Source: Alcaligenes aquatilis (lineage in GTDB: Bacteria > Pseudomonadota > Gammaproteobacteria > Burkholderiales > Burkholderiaceae_B). From it: DNA of 64,000 nucleotides. Position 1 is the stretch's first letter. Each line of letters opens with the position of its first letter. The DNA is taken from NCBI RefSeq assembly GCF_003076515.1, contig NZ_CP022390.1, positions 2,920,472 through 2,984,471 of the forward strand. Reading direction: 5' to 3'. The notes below the pieces were generated by a model. The model saw only the letters and a program-made list of their open reading frames with translations, was not told the DNA's origin and did no database searches. The translations under genes were made by a program, and so were the position numbers. This document shows, in pieces, positions 1 to 8,838 of this stretch.

Positions 1-1148
1 TGTTCTCCCTGGATGCGGTCATTACCGCCGTGGGTATGGTAGACGAACTGCCCGTGATGATGACGGCCGTGATCATCTCCATCGCCTTGATGATCTGGGC
101 CTCCAAACCGCTCACCACCTTCGTGAACAACCATCCCACCGTGGTGGTACTGTGCCTGAGCTTTTTGCTGATGATTGGTCTGACACTGACCGCCGAAGGC
201 CTGGGCTTCAAGATTCCCAAGGGCTATTTGTACGCGGCCATTGGTTTTTCTATTCTGATCGAGTTCTTCAACCAGATTGCCCACCGCAGCCTGCTGCGCT
301 CACAATCGCGCCGCCCTTTGCGAGACCGTACGGCTGAAGCCGTGCTGCGCATGCTCAGCAACCGCAAGAATCAAGACAAGGACGACGGCGGTAGTGACGG
401 CCAACTGGAACTCAATGAGCAGACTTTCCGCACCGAAGAACGCAATATGGTCAGCGGTGTGCTCAGTCTGGCAGAACGCCCGATCCGCTCCTTGATGACT
501 CCTCGCCAGGAAATTACCTGGCTCAATATCGAGGACTCCACCGACACCTTGCGCCAGCAATTGCGCGCGACTCCGCACAGCTTCCTGCCGGTGTGTCAGG
601 GCGATCTGGACCAGGTAGTGGGTGTGGCCCGCGCCAAGGACTTGCTGGCCGATCTGGACAACTACCCCGAGGTGAAAGTGTGGCCAGACTTGCGCGAACC
701 CATCATCGTGCACGAGCACACGGATGTCCTTAGCGCGATTGCCATGCTCAAGCAGTCCAATGGCCAGTTCGTGCTGGTCACTGACGAGTACGGGGCAATT
801 GAAGGTCTGCTGACCCCTATCGACATTCTCGAGGCCATTGCCGGTGAGTTCCCCGACGAGGACGAACAGCCCGCCATTCAGCAAATTGGCCCCAATCTGT
901 GGCAGGTGGACGGCAGCACCGACTTGCTCTTGCTGGCCCAGGCGGTAGAGGCAGACGATTTGCTCTTGAAAGACAGCAACTTCAACTCCGTAGCCGGCTT
1001 CTTGCTGGAGCGTCTGGATTCCCTACCTACGGTAAGGACCGTTGTTGAGGCCGAAGGCTTGCGCTTTGAGATCACCGAAGTCAGCCAGCGTCGTATTGCA
1101 ACGGTACACGTCAGCCGTTTGCAAACACCCGCGCAGACACAAGAGTAA
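1..1148 (+). CDS. TerC-family membrane protein with CBS pair and CorC/HlyC domain (5' partial)
   Basis: The reading frame is already open at base 3, before the first possible in-window start, and reads SLDAVITAVGMVDELP, the conserved TerC-family motif with an intramembrane Asp. The gene therefore begins upstream of the window. Hydrophobic segments follow (about residues 20-38, 45-65 and 70-90 of the visible part). After them come a charged cytoplasmic linker, two CBS motifs (SLMTPRQEITWL and a second around VLVTDEYGAIEGLLTPIDILEAI) and a C-terminal CorC/HlyC transporter-associated domain (DGSTDLLLLAQAVE onward). This order matches the YegH/YoaE group of inner-membrane proteins, proposed to act in metal ion efflux or resistance. 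The substrate cannot be told from sequence. It ends just before a strong terminator. Confidence 0.85.
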   Translation, partial: FSLDAVITAVGMVDELPVMMTAVIISIALMIWASKPLTTFVNNHPTVVVLCLSFLLMIGLTLTAEGLGFKIPKGYLYAAIGFSILIEFFNQIAHRSLLRSQSRRPLRDRTAEAVLRMLSNRKNQDKDDGGSDGQLELNEQTFRTEERNMVSGVLSLAERPIRSLMTPRQEITWLNIEDSTDTLRQQLRATPHSFLPVCQGDLDQVVGVARAKDLLADLDNYPEVKVWPDLREPIIVHEHTDVLSAIAMLKQSNGQFVLVTDEYGAIEGLLTPIDILEAIAGEFPDEDEQPAIQQIGPNLWQVDGSTDLLLLAQAVEADDLLLKDSNFNSVAGFLLERLDSLPTVRTVVEAEGLRFEITEVSQRRIATVHVSRLQTPAQTQE

Positions 1149-1150
1149 AG

Positions 1151-1178
1151 AAATGGCCCGCTTCACAGCGGGCCATTT
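1151..1178. terminator. Bidirectional Rho-independent terminator
   Basis: A perfect 12-bp stem (AAATGGCCCGCT / AGCGGGCCATTT) with a 4-nt loop begins three bases after the TAA of the upstream gene. The stem has A-rich and T-rich ends, so it can stop transcription from both converging genes (the TerC/CBS gene and the FecR-type gene). Confidence 0.85.
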
Positions 1179-1182
1179 TCAA

Positions 1183-2163
1183 TCAGGCACGGCTCAAAAG
1201 AGCAATTCCACCCGGCAAACACATCACCTGTACGCCGTATACCTGCTGCAAGACCTCCAGCACCTCGGGCAAGTTATCCAGACTGACCGCAAAGCTGACC
1301 AATACAGAGCCCAACGTGGCGTCTCGCAAAATCAAATGTCCTGCCCAATAGCGGTTCAGCTCAGCCAGCACCTGTGACAAGGGCTGCTCATGAAAAGCCA
1401 ATCGGCCCTGCCGCCAGGACGGCAAGTTCTCCGCTGCAACCGTCTGCACCGAACTGATGGCATGGCGTCCATACACCAACTGCTCTCCGGCCCCCAAACG
1501 ATAGCCTTGCCCGCCAACGTCCACCTGCGCACTGCCGGACAAACAGGTCACCTGAGTTTGGCCATTCAGATAGCGAATATTGGTACGGCCATTAAAAGTC
1601 TGAATGGAGCCTGCGCCAGCGAACACCGTAGCTACCGAGGCCGACCGCTCGGACTGACGCACCTCCACCTCTCCATCCAGCAGGGCCACAACCCTGCCCA
1701 AATGTGGGTCGTCACTGACATTCAAACGACTGCGGGTATTCATATCCAGCCAAACATGGTCCATCAGTTGGACGCGCCGCTGCTCGCCTGCACCCGTGCG
1801 ATAGTCAGCACGTAAATCGGCCAAGGAGGGCCACAGTTGCAAAGGGGGTTTGGCGAGCAAATACAGTCCACCCCCCACTAGCAAACCACCCAGCAAGGCA
1901 CGGCGCAAAGGCTGATGACCGCGTTTTTTCATCAACTTGGCCTCGCGCAGCCATTGTTCACGGTCTTGAGGTGTGGCATCCCACATTTCGCGCGCGTGGG
2001 CGAAAGCGGCCGCATGAGACGGGCTGCGCCCACACCAACGACGCAACTCCCGAGCCTGACGAGAGGTCAGCGAGGACGTTTTCAGGCGGCTGACCCAGGC
2101 TCGTGCCTCCTTGTGCAAGGTGTCTTCATCCAGATTCACGGCATTAGCAGGGTTCATCAACAA
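1183..2163 (-). CDS. FecR-family anti-sigma/regulatory membrane protein
   Basis: FecR-family proteins sit in the inner membrane, bind an ECF sigma factor in the cytoplasm and receive a signal from a TonB-dependent transducer in the periplasm. The 326-residue protein has the N-terminal cytoplasmic part (DUF4880-like: EARAWVSRLKTSSLTSRQARELRRW, read in pieces as a helix with conserved W). It has one transmembrane segment near residues 88-105 (LLGGLLVGGGLYLLA), the FecR core (YRTGAGEQRRVQLMDHV, LDMNTRSRL, LLDGEVEV) and a C-terminal secretin/TonB short domain-like end (DUF4974-type). No ECF sigma gene or TonB receptor lies next to it, so it is an orphan here. Upstream is a 16-bp palindrome. A role in iron/siderophore signalling is inferred from the family and the neighbouring iron genes. 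Confidence 0.85.
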   Translation of the reverse strand: MLMNPANAVNLDEDTLHKEARAWVSRLKTSSLTSRQARELRRWCGRSPSHAAAFAHAREMWDATPQDREQWLREAKLMKKRGHQPLRRALLGGLLVGGGLYLLAKPPLQLWPSLADLRADYRTGAGEQRRVQLMDHVWLDMNTRSRLNVSDDPHLGRVVALLDGEVEVRQSERSASVATVFAGAGSIQTFNGRTNIRYLNGQTQVTCLSGSAQVDVGGQGYRLGAGEQLVYGRHAISSVQTVAAENLPSWRQGRLAFHEQPLSQVLAELNRYWAGHLILRDATLGSVLVSFAVSLDNLPEVLEVLQQVYGVQVMCLPGGIALLSRA

Positions 2164-2220
2164 ATCAATTCAAAAAGCACGACACAAGGACTGAAAATCG
2201 CAATCCAAAACGTTTTGCCT

Positions 2221-2236
2221 ATCCGTTTAAACGGAT
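2221..2236. other. 16-bp perfect palindrome upstream of the FecR-type gene
   Basis: ATCCGTTTAAACGGAT is a perfect palindrome without a loop, flanked by A/T-rich sequence. It lies 58 bp upstream of the FecR-type start and about 90 bp after the end of the LysR-type gene, both on the minus strand. Its symmetry and place suggest a dimeric repressor or activator site. As a terminator it would need to open a loop and has only a short T run. Confidence 0.4.
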
Positions 2237-2327
2237 AAAAATTAAATTTCAAGGGCAAGCGTAAATTGTCGGAAACTGCAGGCCCTACCGTCAAGCCACA
2301 GGCAGTCATAAAGGGTAAAGTCCAGTG

Positions 2328-3224
2328 CTAACAGCACTGCATCATCTGCCGACGCAGCCAGGCATGGCCCGGGTCGGCATGGCGACGGCTATGCCAGACT
2401 TGCTGAAACAATACCGAGGGAATAGGCAGCGGCGGCTGGAAAAACACCAGTTCGGCCTGCTCGCGCAGATGCTCGGCACTGCGGCTGGACACTGTCAAAA
2501 TCAGGTCCGTGCCAGCCAGTACTTGAGCGGCAGCACTCCAATGCGGCAAAGACAACACGATTTGCCGTTTAAGACCGCATCGATTCAAGACATTGTCGAC
2601 TTCACTTTCCCCTCCCGGACGCATGGCCAGCAGTACATGCGGGCGCTGTAACCATTCTGCCAAAGCGGGCGCTTGCCCCTCAGCCAGGCTGGCCCGATCC
2701 GCAATACAGATCAGATGTTCCTCAAACAAGGTCTGCGCCTGCAGACTGGCCGGGATTTCCGAAAACACCCCCAGGGCCAGATCAATCTCGCCATCGTGCA
2801 ACTGCGCCAACATGGCTTCCCGGCTGGCCTGGCTGACCGCCAAGCGAATCCCCGGCGCTTCTTGCCGTAGGCAGCGCATCAAGGGAGGCAAAACGATTTG
2901 TGCACCGTAATCCGACATGGCAAGACGGAATTCACGTTGTTCGCTGGCCGGGTCAAAACCGCCCGTATCCAGCAAACCATTTAATTGCTCTAAAGCCTGT
3001 TCCAGCGGGCGCTGCAATTGCAAGGCCAGCGCGGTTGGTTCCAAGCGGGAACCCCGACGTATCAGCAAAGGATCGTTGAACACTTGGCGCAGATGCGCCA
3101 AAGCATGACTGACGGCGGGCTGACTTTTATGCAAACGCCTGGCAGCCCGCGTCACATGCTGTTCGGTCAACAAGGCATGCAGGCTCAGCATTAAATTCAA
3201 GTCTATACGGCGTAGCTCATTCAT
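2328..3224 (-). CDS. LysR-family transcriptional regulator
   Basis: The N-terminus (from MNELRRIDLNL) carries the LysR winged helix-turn-helix: LMLSLHALLTEQHVTRAARRLHKSQPAVSHALAHL in outline, followed by the conserved FNDPLLIRRG turn. Residues from about 95 on form the periplasmic-binding-like effector domain. I chose the internal ATG at 3224 because the family starts two to eight residues before the conserved RxDLNLL; an upstream ATG at 3260 would add 12 atypical residues. It is divergent from the YdcZ-like permease gene. An imperfect inverted repeat lies between them, so it probably controls that gene and itself. The effector is unknown. Confidence 0.88.
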   Translation of the reverse strand: MNELRRIDLNLMLSLHALLTEQHVTRAARRLHKSQPAVSHALAHLRQVFNDPLLIRRGSRLEPTALALQLQRPLEQALEQLNGLLDTGGFDPASEQREFRLAMSDYGAQIVLPPLMRCLRQEAPGIRLAVSQASREAMLAQLHDGEIDLALGVFSEIPASLQAQTLFEEHLICIADRASLAEGQAPALAEWLQRPHVLLAMRPGGESEVDNVLNRCGLKRQIVLSLPHWSAAAQVLAGTDLILTVSSRSAEHLREQAELVFFQPPLPIPSVLFQQVWHSRRHADPGHAWLRRQMMQCC

Positions 3225-3241
3225 AGAACGAATAATGACTG

Positions 3242-3280
3242 TGCACACTATTAATTTCAATAAGAATTACGAATAGTGCA
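3242..3280. promoter_or_regulatory. Imperfect inverted repeat in the LysR/permease divergent region
   Basis: TGCACACTATT (3242-3252) and AATAGTGCA (3272-3280) form an imperfect inverted repeat in the 89-bp region between the divergent LysR-type and YdcZ-like genes. This is where LysR regulators normally bind. The site assignment is inferred from position and symmetry only. Confidence 0.4.
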
Positions 3281-3313
3281 AGATAGAGCTTTGATTCTTA
3301 GGGAGATGCGCTT

Positions 3314-3883
3314 ATGCCGGGTACCGTTTTATTCAGTATGTTGGTGGCTGTCTTTGCCGGATCGGCTGTGCCGTTTCAAGCCGCCAGCAATGCCGTTCTG
3401 GGTAAAGTCCTGGGGCATCCGCTATGGGCAACACTGGTCTCACTCTGTATCAGTGCGGCGCTGGTGCTGCCAACAATCTGGCTGATGCGCGCCCCCGCTC
3501 CCCTGACTGCACAACTGGCACATGCCCCCTGGTGGGTATGGACAGGTGGTATTGGCGGGGTGATTTACATCAGCGCCGCCCTGATCCTGACGCCACGCAT
3601 GGGCGCGGCCAGCTTTATTGTCTGTGTGGTAGCCGGGCAAATGCTCAGCTCCATGCTGATCGACCACTACGGCTTGATGGGCCTGACCCCGCGCCCTGTC
3701 CATATGGGACGCATCGTGGGCGTGCTGCTGATTCTGGCTGGCATGGGCTTGGTGCAATGGTTTACGCCATCCGTGCCTGCAGCGGCTGAAAATGAAAGCG
3801 CCACTGCGGATCACAGTGGCGCTCAGCGAGGCAATCCAAGTCTTGCTCACCGTGCAGGCGCTAAAAGCAGCACCCGCTCTTGA
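3314..3883 (+). CDS. YdcZ-like (DUF606) DMT-superfamily permease
   Basis: About 150 residues contain five hydrophobic segments typical of the DUF606/YdcZ half of the drug/metabolite transporter superfamily. Signatures are FAGSAVPFQAASNAVLGKVLG near the start, PWWVWTGGIGGVIYISAAL and GAASFIVCVVAGQMLSSMLIDHYG. Members span the inner membrane and often work as duplicated or paired halves; substrates are mostly unknown. The last 40 residues are polar and not family-like, and their DNA contains a 10-bp hairpin (3797-3806 with 3814-3823), so the tail may be a recent extension. Divergent from the LysR-type regulator, which probably controls it. Confidence 0.75.
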   Translation: MPGTVLFSMLVAVFAGSAVPFQAASNAVLGKVLGHPLWATLVSLCISAALVLPTIWLMRAPAPLTAQLAHAPWWVWTGGIGGVIYISAALILTPRMGAASFIVCVVAGQMLSSMLIDHYGLMGLTPRPVHMGRIVGVLLILAGMGLVQWFTPSVPAAAENESATADHSGAQRGNPSLAHRAGAKSSTRS

Positions 3884-3889
3884 GCCCGC

Positions 3890-5083
3890 TTAGGTGCAAG
3901 CCTTGGTCGATTTGGAGCGGAACTGGCTGCCCCACCAGAACCCGGCCGACAAGGCAGCCGCACACAACATGCCCAAGGCCAGCAACAGGCCGCTGTCGAA
4001 CAACAGCGGAGCCACTACACCAGAAACAGTGGCAAACAAGAGCATTTGCCAGGCACTTTGTACCGAGGAAGCCAGACCGCGCATGGTGGGGAAGGTGCCC
4101 AAGGTCACCACCGTCATGCCTGGCAAGGCCATCGACATGCCAAAGGCGTACACAAAAATAGGCATCACCGCCCAAGGCACTTCAGCCTGGAACAGCAGGT
4201 TATACACGGTGTTAAAGGTTGCACCAGCCAGCATGATGGACAAGCCCAGACGAATCATGCGTGCCGGGGCCAATTTTTCGGCAAAGCGAGCATTCAGAAT
4301 GGAGCCGCCCAACATACCCCCAATAAAGGGCAGGAACAGCCAGGCAAAGGCGGTTTCTGTCAGACCCAGCACACCAATCACAAAGCTGGCCGCTGACGAA
4401 ATGTACAAGGCAAAACCACCAAAAGCGAATGCAATGGCCGAGATGGCCAGCACAAACCGGCCATTGCTCAAGGCGCGTGCATAATTGGCCAAAATGACCC
4501 ACAGTTTCAAGGGCTGGCGCGATGCCACAGGCAAGGTTTCAGGTAGTTGTCGCCAACACAGCGCAATCAGGCCGATGCTCAGTACCGTCAGCATCCAGAA
4601 CACGGAACGCCAGCCCGAATAGCTGCTTAAATAGCCTCCCATTACCGGAGCAAGAGCGGGCGCCAAACTGAACACCATGGTGATGTGGGCAAACAAACGC
4701 TGGGCCTGCACCCCTTGTACACAGTCGCGCGCCAGGGCCTGACCGACGACCCGCCCCGCACCAGCCGAACAGCCCTGGATCAAACGGAAGAACAACAGCC
4801 AGGAAAAGCTAGGGGCCAGCGCCGAGCCCACGGACCCGATCAAGAACAGGATCAGGGAGGCCAGAATCACGGGACGCCGCCCGAAACTGTCGGACAACAT
4901 GCCCCAGAACAGGCTCATGAAGGCAAAACCAAACAGATACAGACTTAAGGTCTGCTGAACCATTGACTGGTCAACGGAAAATTCAACACCGATACGGTGA
5001 AATGACGGCAGATAGGCATCGGTAGCAAAAGGCCCCAGCATCGCCAACGCCGCCAACACCAAGGTCAGCTTGCGGTAATTCAT
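3890..5083 (-). CDS. Bcr/CflA-family MFS drug efflux transporter
   Basis: The protein has about 12 hydrophobic segments and the MFS motif A between helices 2 and 3 (GMLSDSFGRRPVIL). It also has the Bcr/CflA signature FATDAYLPSF in helix 1 and the RLIQGCSAGAG region in helix 4. The family exports bicyclomycin, sulfonamides, chloramphenicol or small peptides such as cysteine across the inner membrane by proton antiport. The start at 5083 (MNYRKLTLVLAALAMLGPFA) places the first helix as in the family; the frame stays open upstream to 5173 but those 30 residues are proline-rich and unlike the family. It converges on the YdcZ-like gene with only six bases between. Confidence 0.88.
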   Translation of the reverse strand: MNYRKLTLVLAALAMLGPFATDAYLPSFHRIGVEFSVDQSMVQQTLSLYLFGFAFMSLFWGMLSDSFGRRPVILASLILFLIGSVGSALAPSFSWLLFFRLIQGCSAGAGRVVGQALARDCVQGVQAQRLFAHITMVFSLAPALAPVMGGYLSSYSGWRSVFWMLTVLSIGLIALCWRQLPETLPVASRQPLKLWVILANYARALSNGRFVLAISAIAFAFGGFALYISSAASFVIGVLGLTETAFAWLFLPFIGGMLGGSILNARFAEKLAPARMIRLGLSIMLAGATFNTVYNLLFQAEVPWAVMPIFVYAFGMSMALPGMTVVTLGTFPTMRGLASSVQSAWQMLLFATVSGVVAPLLFDSGLLLALGMLCAAALSAGFWWGSQFRSKSTKACT

Positions 5084-5251
5084 AGATAGCTTTGGAAAAC
5101 AGGAGGGCGCCAGAACTGGCGCAGGGATAGGGGCATGGTACCCCTTAACCGGACCGTACGGACATATCCGCACAAGGCGTAGTGTATCAAACGATATAAG
5201 CTGGATTAAGCCCGCCTGTTTCTGCTCTCGCTCGGTAAGGACTAAGACAAC

Positions 5252-8200
5252 TCAGCGTCTGCCCGGCGACGGTGTCCCATAAGCCTCGCGGCTGGTCTGC
5301 CCAAAACCGCTTTGATGCAGCAGGCTGCGTTCAATAAAGCGGCTGACTTGAGAGCGCACTTCCGGCAACCACGGACCCTGGTCAAACACTTGCGGGAACT
5401 TCATGCTGAACCAGGCATAAAGGCTGATCTGCTTGCTCAACAATTCGGCATCTTCCAGACGGGAGGGGCTGGCAGATTTCAGCCAGGACGGAGCCGGTGG
5501 CAAGGCCATGGGGCGTTGTGCCACATAGGCGGACAGGCAACGCTTGAAGTAATCCAGCTCGGTATCTTTATCCACAGACACCGGCGCACACGCAAAGGTA
5601 AACTTCTCACGCAGATCCAGCTTGGGTGCCAGACGGTCTACACAAAAGCCCAGTTCAATAGCGTCTTTCAAGCCTGCTGTCTGGAACAAGGGGCTGTCAG
5701 AGGCCACTTTTTGCGCAAAATATTGGAGCACTGCGCCAATATTGTTGTTATCCAATAAAGACGCCAGCGCCTGCACGTGCTCAGGGCTGGGTGCAATAGG
5801 CAAGCGCAAATCCACGCTGGGGGCTTCGCTCTGCAATTGGGTGCGAATATGATTCAGGTCCTGCTTGTCCATCGCCCCCACATAGCCTTTGGGGTACAGA
5901 CCGTAGCGGCCTGCCCGTCCGGCAATCTGGCGCACTTCCGTTGCGTTCAGGGCACGCATGGAGCGGCCATCGAACTTGTGCACCGTCGAGAACAAGACGC
6001 GGCGAATCGGCAGGTTCAAGCCCATGCCAATCGCATCGGTCGCCACCAGCACATCGGCCTCGCCTTGGGAAAAGCGTTCGGACTCGGTACGGCGCACTTC
6101 AGGAGCCAGCGCGCCATAAATCGTGGCAACTTTCCAGCCTTGGGCGCGGTAACGGGCGCTTAGCGTCAATACGTCCTTACGGGTAAAGGCCACCACCGCA
6201 TCGCCCTTGGACACGCCCTGAGCCTCGCGTTGACGGTCTTTACGACCCCGCCACGGCGCTTCCTGACGCCCTTGCTTGCCCGTCGCACGCGGCGGGTCTA
6301 CCGGATAAGGCATGACTTCCAGCGGAGTTTTGCGTTCGGTAAACTCCAGCTCCATGGTCTCTTGCATGGAGCGCACCAGACGCTCGCACGGACGCAAAAC
6401 CGATGCGTCACCACAGACAAACAAAGTACGGGCTGGCACACCGACCAAGGCGGCCGTCCAGGCCCAGCCACGCTGCTCGTCTTGCAGCATTTGAATCTCG
6501 TCCAGGACGGCCACACGCACTTCCATCGTGGGGTCCATCATCTCGACCGTGCAGGCAGTGTGCTGGGCACCGGGCACCATCACGCGCTCTTCACCCGTCA
6601 CCAGATTGCAGGGGATACCAGCATTCATCAAGCGGTCGCGCACTTCCATGGCCAGCAGTCGCAACGGCGCCAAATACACGCCGGACCGGGCTTCCATCAG
6701 GGCTTCCAAGGCCTCGTGCGTCTTGCCCGAGTTGGTCGGCCCCAAACGGAACACAAGATGACGCCGTATGCCACGGGCCAGGCTGAACATTTCCGGGAAA
6801 TCGCCCAGGCGCATCAAATCCTGGGCACGTTGCTGCTCCACGCTTTCCAGAATGCGACGCACCGGGCCATTGAGCAGGCGTTTCTCAAAATCTCCAGCTT
6901 CAATTTCCTTTTGCTCGATGCCCTCTTCCAGAGCCATGCGCAAGGCTTTGGCCAGCTCCAGGAAGGACGAGCCATCAATCAAGGGGCGCTGCGTTTGCAA
7001 AAATGCCTCCAGCGAATCTTCCAAGCGCTGGGACAGACGGTTTTGAGCCGCCGTATTGAACAAGACCGTGACACGGGCGGGTAATCTGTCCAGCTCCGAG
7101 CCGGTACGTGGCAAAGGCACGGCAGCCTGCATACGCACATTGGCACGCCAGTGCTGGCGCTCCCCCGCCACTGACACATTCACGGCCAGCCACAAATCCT
7201 TGTGCCACCACAGGCGCTGCGGATCTTCCGGATCAATGTCGTAATCGCATGCCTCTTGCGTCTTGATCTGATTCAGCACTTGTTGCTGACGCCATTGCGT
7301 GCGAGCACGGTCAGCAGCGCGCTGATACTGCACACGTTCACGATTGCTCAAGGTGCTGGCGTGCTGATCGCGCCATTGCTCAATCTGGTTCTGGTCAATG
7401 GCCACCAGCAAATCCGGATGATGGGCAATACGATCACGCCCGCCAGCGGCTCCGCCACGCACTTCCAGCTTGGTGCTGGGCAAGCGGCGATCAGCCAGCC
7501 ACAACTCATATTCCTGACGGGTAATACCCAGCAAGGCCATGGTTTCTTCCGAACCGATGCACTCCTGCTCCCAGGCCCAACGCTGCTGGCGTTGCTCGCG
7601 CTGACGTTCCTGACGTTGTGCTTGGGCCTGCAACAGAAACTCCTGCTGCTCGGCATCCAGCTTGAACTCTTGAGTCAAGACAGCGGCACTGGCATTGCGG
7701 CCATACACGGTCATGAACCAGTGGGCAGGTTCACCGGCTTGCAGGCCCTCAAAGGCCTCCAGGGTGATGCGCTGCGGCTCGCAACCCTGCTCTTTCAGCC
7801 AGGCGGTCAACCGCGCCTGGGCTTGATCGAACTTGCGCTGCTTGTCGTTTTGTTCTTTTTGACGGGCTTGCTCACGTTCTTTCTGAGCCTGCTCCCAGCG
7901 CTGGGCACGTTGATCGCGATCGCGCTGTTCGGCCTGCAACTGCCACAAATAGGTTTGCGCCAAAGGCAAGGACTGCCAGGCCTGTACCAAAGCCTGCAAG
8001 CGCGGCCCGCGTTCGGCGTCGGGCCAGTTCTCGCTTAAAGGCAAAGACTGGGAAGCAATCGCTCCGGCCAATTGCCCGCGCTGTTCAAGCAGTTGCTCGC
8101 GCAAGGCTTCATACACATCCGCCCCCAGCTTGTCTGCACTCATTTGATAGAGCAGACGCAGGGTACGAATCACGACCTCAGGCACCCCTTGGGACTGCAG

Positions 8201-8452
8201 GCGCTGGTCCGCATCCTTCAAACCCAGTTCAGCAGCAATGATCTGATTGAAAAAAGCGGCATCCTGCGGCAAGCGCCAGGCTTTCAGCCACAGGCGTCGT
8301 ATGCCTGCCCGGTCCTGATAACGCGCTTTTTTGGCGACCTGACGAGCCACTCCCTCCAGACGCGGATAATCCAGCCATTGGGGATGGAGCAGCAAACCCG
8401 CTTGAGTGGGGACGGGGGAATCGGAAACAGACGAAGCGCGACGCGCAGCCAT
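5252..8452 (-). CDS. SUV3-like DExH RNA helicase with long N-terminal extension
   Basis: This large protein (about 1,066 residues from the ATG at 8452; a TTG at 8512 in frame would add 20) has a superfamily-2 helicase core in its C-terminal half. Walker A is GPTNSGKTHEALEAL near residue 575, the Walker B variant is LDEIQML near 650, and motif VI is QIAGRAGRYG near 845. GPTNSGKT and DEIQM are hallmarks of SUV3/mitochondrial degradosome helicases, and the segment after the core resembles the SUV3 C-terminal domain. The N-terminal half is unusual: helical, with a Gln/Glu/Arg-rich probable coiled coil around residues 180-225. Expected role is RNA unwinding in RNA turnover in the cytoplasm. It is a single gene between convergent and divergent neighbours. 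Confidence 0.85.
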   Translation of the reverse strand: MAARRASSVSDSPVPTQAGLLLHPQWLDYPRLEGVARQVAKKARYQDRAGIRRLWLKAWRLPQDAAFFNQIIAAELGLKDADQRLQSQGVPEVVIRTLRLLYQMSADKLGADVYEALREQLLEQRGQLAGAIASQSLPLSENWPDAERGPRLQALVQAWQSLPLAQTYLWQLQAEQRDRDQRAQRWEQAQKEREQARQKEQNDKQRKFDQAQARLTAWLKEQGCEPQRITLEAFEGLQAGEPAHWFMTVYGRNASAAVLTQEFKLDAEQQEFLLQAQAQRQERQREQRQQRWAWEQECIGSEETMALLGITRQEYELWLADRRLPSTKLEVRGGAAGGRDRIAHHPDLLVAIDQNQIEQWRDQHASTLSNRERVQYQRAADRARTQWRQQQVLNQIKTQEACDYDIDPEDPQRLWWHKDLWLAVNVSVAGERQHWRANVRMQAAVPLPRTGSELDRLPARVTVLFNTAAQNRLSQRLEDSLEAFLQTQRPLIDGSSFLELAKALRMALEEGIEQKEIEAGDFEKRLLNGPVRRILESVEQQRAQDLMRLGDFPEMFSLARGIRRHLVFRLGPTNSGKTHEALEALMEARSGVYLAPLRLLAMEVRDRLMNAGIPCNLVTGEERVMVPGAQHTACTVEMMDPTMEVRVAVLDEIQMLQDEQRGWAWTAALVGVPARTLFVCGDASVLRPCERLVRSMQETMELEFTERKTPLEVMPYPVDPPRATGKQGRQEAPWRGRKDRQREAQGVSKGDAVVAFTRKDVLTLSARYRAQGWKVATIYGALAPEVRRTESERFSQGEADVLVATDAIGMGLNLPIRRVLFSTVHKFDGRSMRALNATEVRQIAGRAGRYGLYPKGYVGAMDKQDLNHIRTQLQSEAPSVDLRLPIAPSPEHVQALASLLDNNNIGAVLQYFAQKVASDSPLFQTAGLKDAIELGFCVDRLAPKLDLREKFTFACAPVSVDKDTELDYFKRCLSAYVAQRPMALPPAPSWLKSASPSRLEDAELLSKQISLYAWFSMKFPQVFDQGPWLPEVRSQVSRFIERSLLHQSGFGQTSREAYGTPSPGRR

Positions 8453-8512
8453 AGGGCGGGGACCTGAAAATACGGGAAGAGGAGAACGAGAAGGGCAGAA
8501 AAGCCGGTTCAA

Positions 8513-8838
8513 GCCAGCATGAGCAGCATTATACGGGTCTGCTCCGGTACGGTCAGAGGATACATGCCATCACCGTGCTGAACGTCTTGGTGGACAGAAA
8601 GAAACCGGGCCATCCCAGCACACGATCAAGAAGGAAGCGAGTCAACGCAGGCAGAAAAAGTAAACCAAAGCCGCATCGGATGGCTCAGAGCCCATCACAT
8701 ACGCGGTCAGCCTCGACGCAACCGCAGCGGCGTGTCCAACCAAGTCGGGATAAAAGGTCGCCCAAGGCGTCAGAGACGGCCCCATCGCCTAGCGCGGTAG
8801 CAAAACAGCGACACATCTAAACAAAGCCAGCGATACCA
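8513..8838. other. Intergenic stretch without a convincing gene
   Basis: About 330 bases separate the helicase start from the esterase end. An 81-codon frame on the plus strand (8575-8820, GTG start) is Arg/Lys/Ser/Pro-rich, has no ribosome site or recognisable domain, and I do not call it. No tRNA, terminator with T run or clear repeat was seen. Confidence 0.5.

Noticed and set aside
8575..8820. 81-codon basic plus-strand frame
   Set aside because: GTG start, no ribosome site, low-complexity Arg/Lys/Ser/Pro content. Could be real but I cannot support it.
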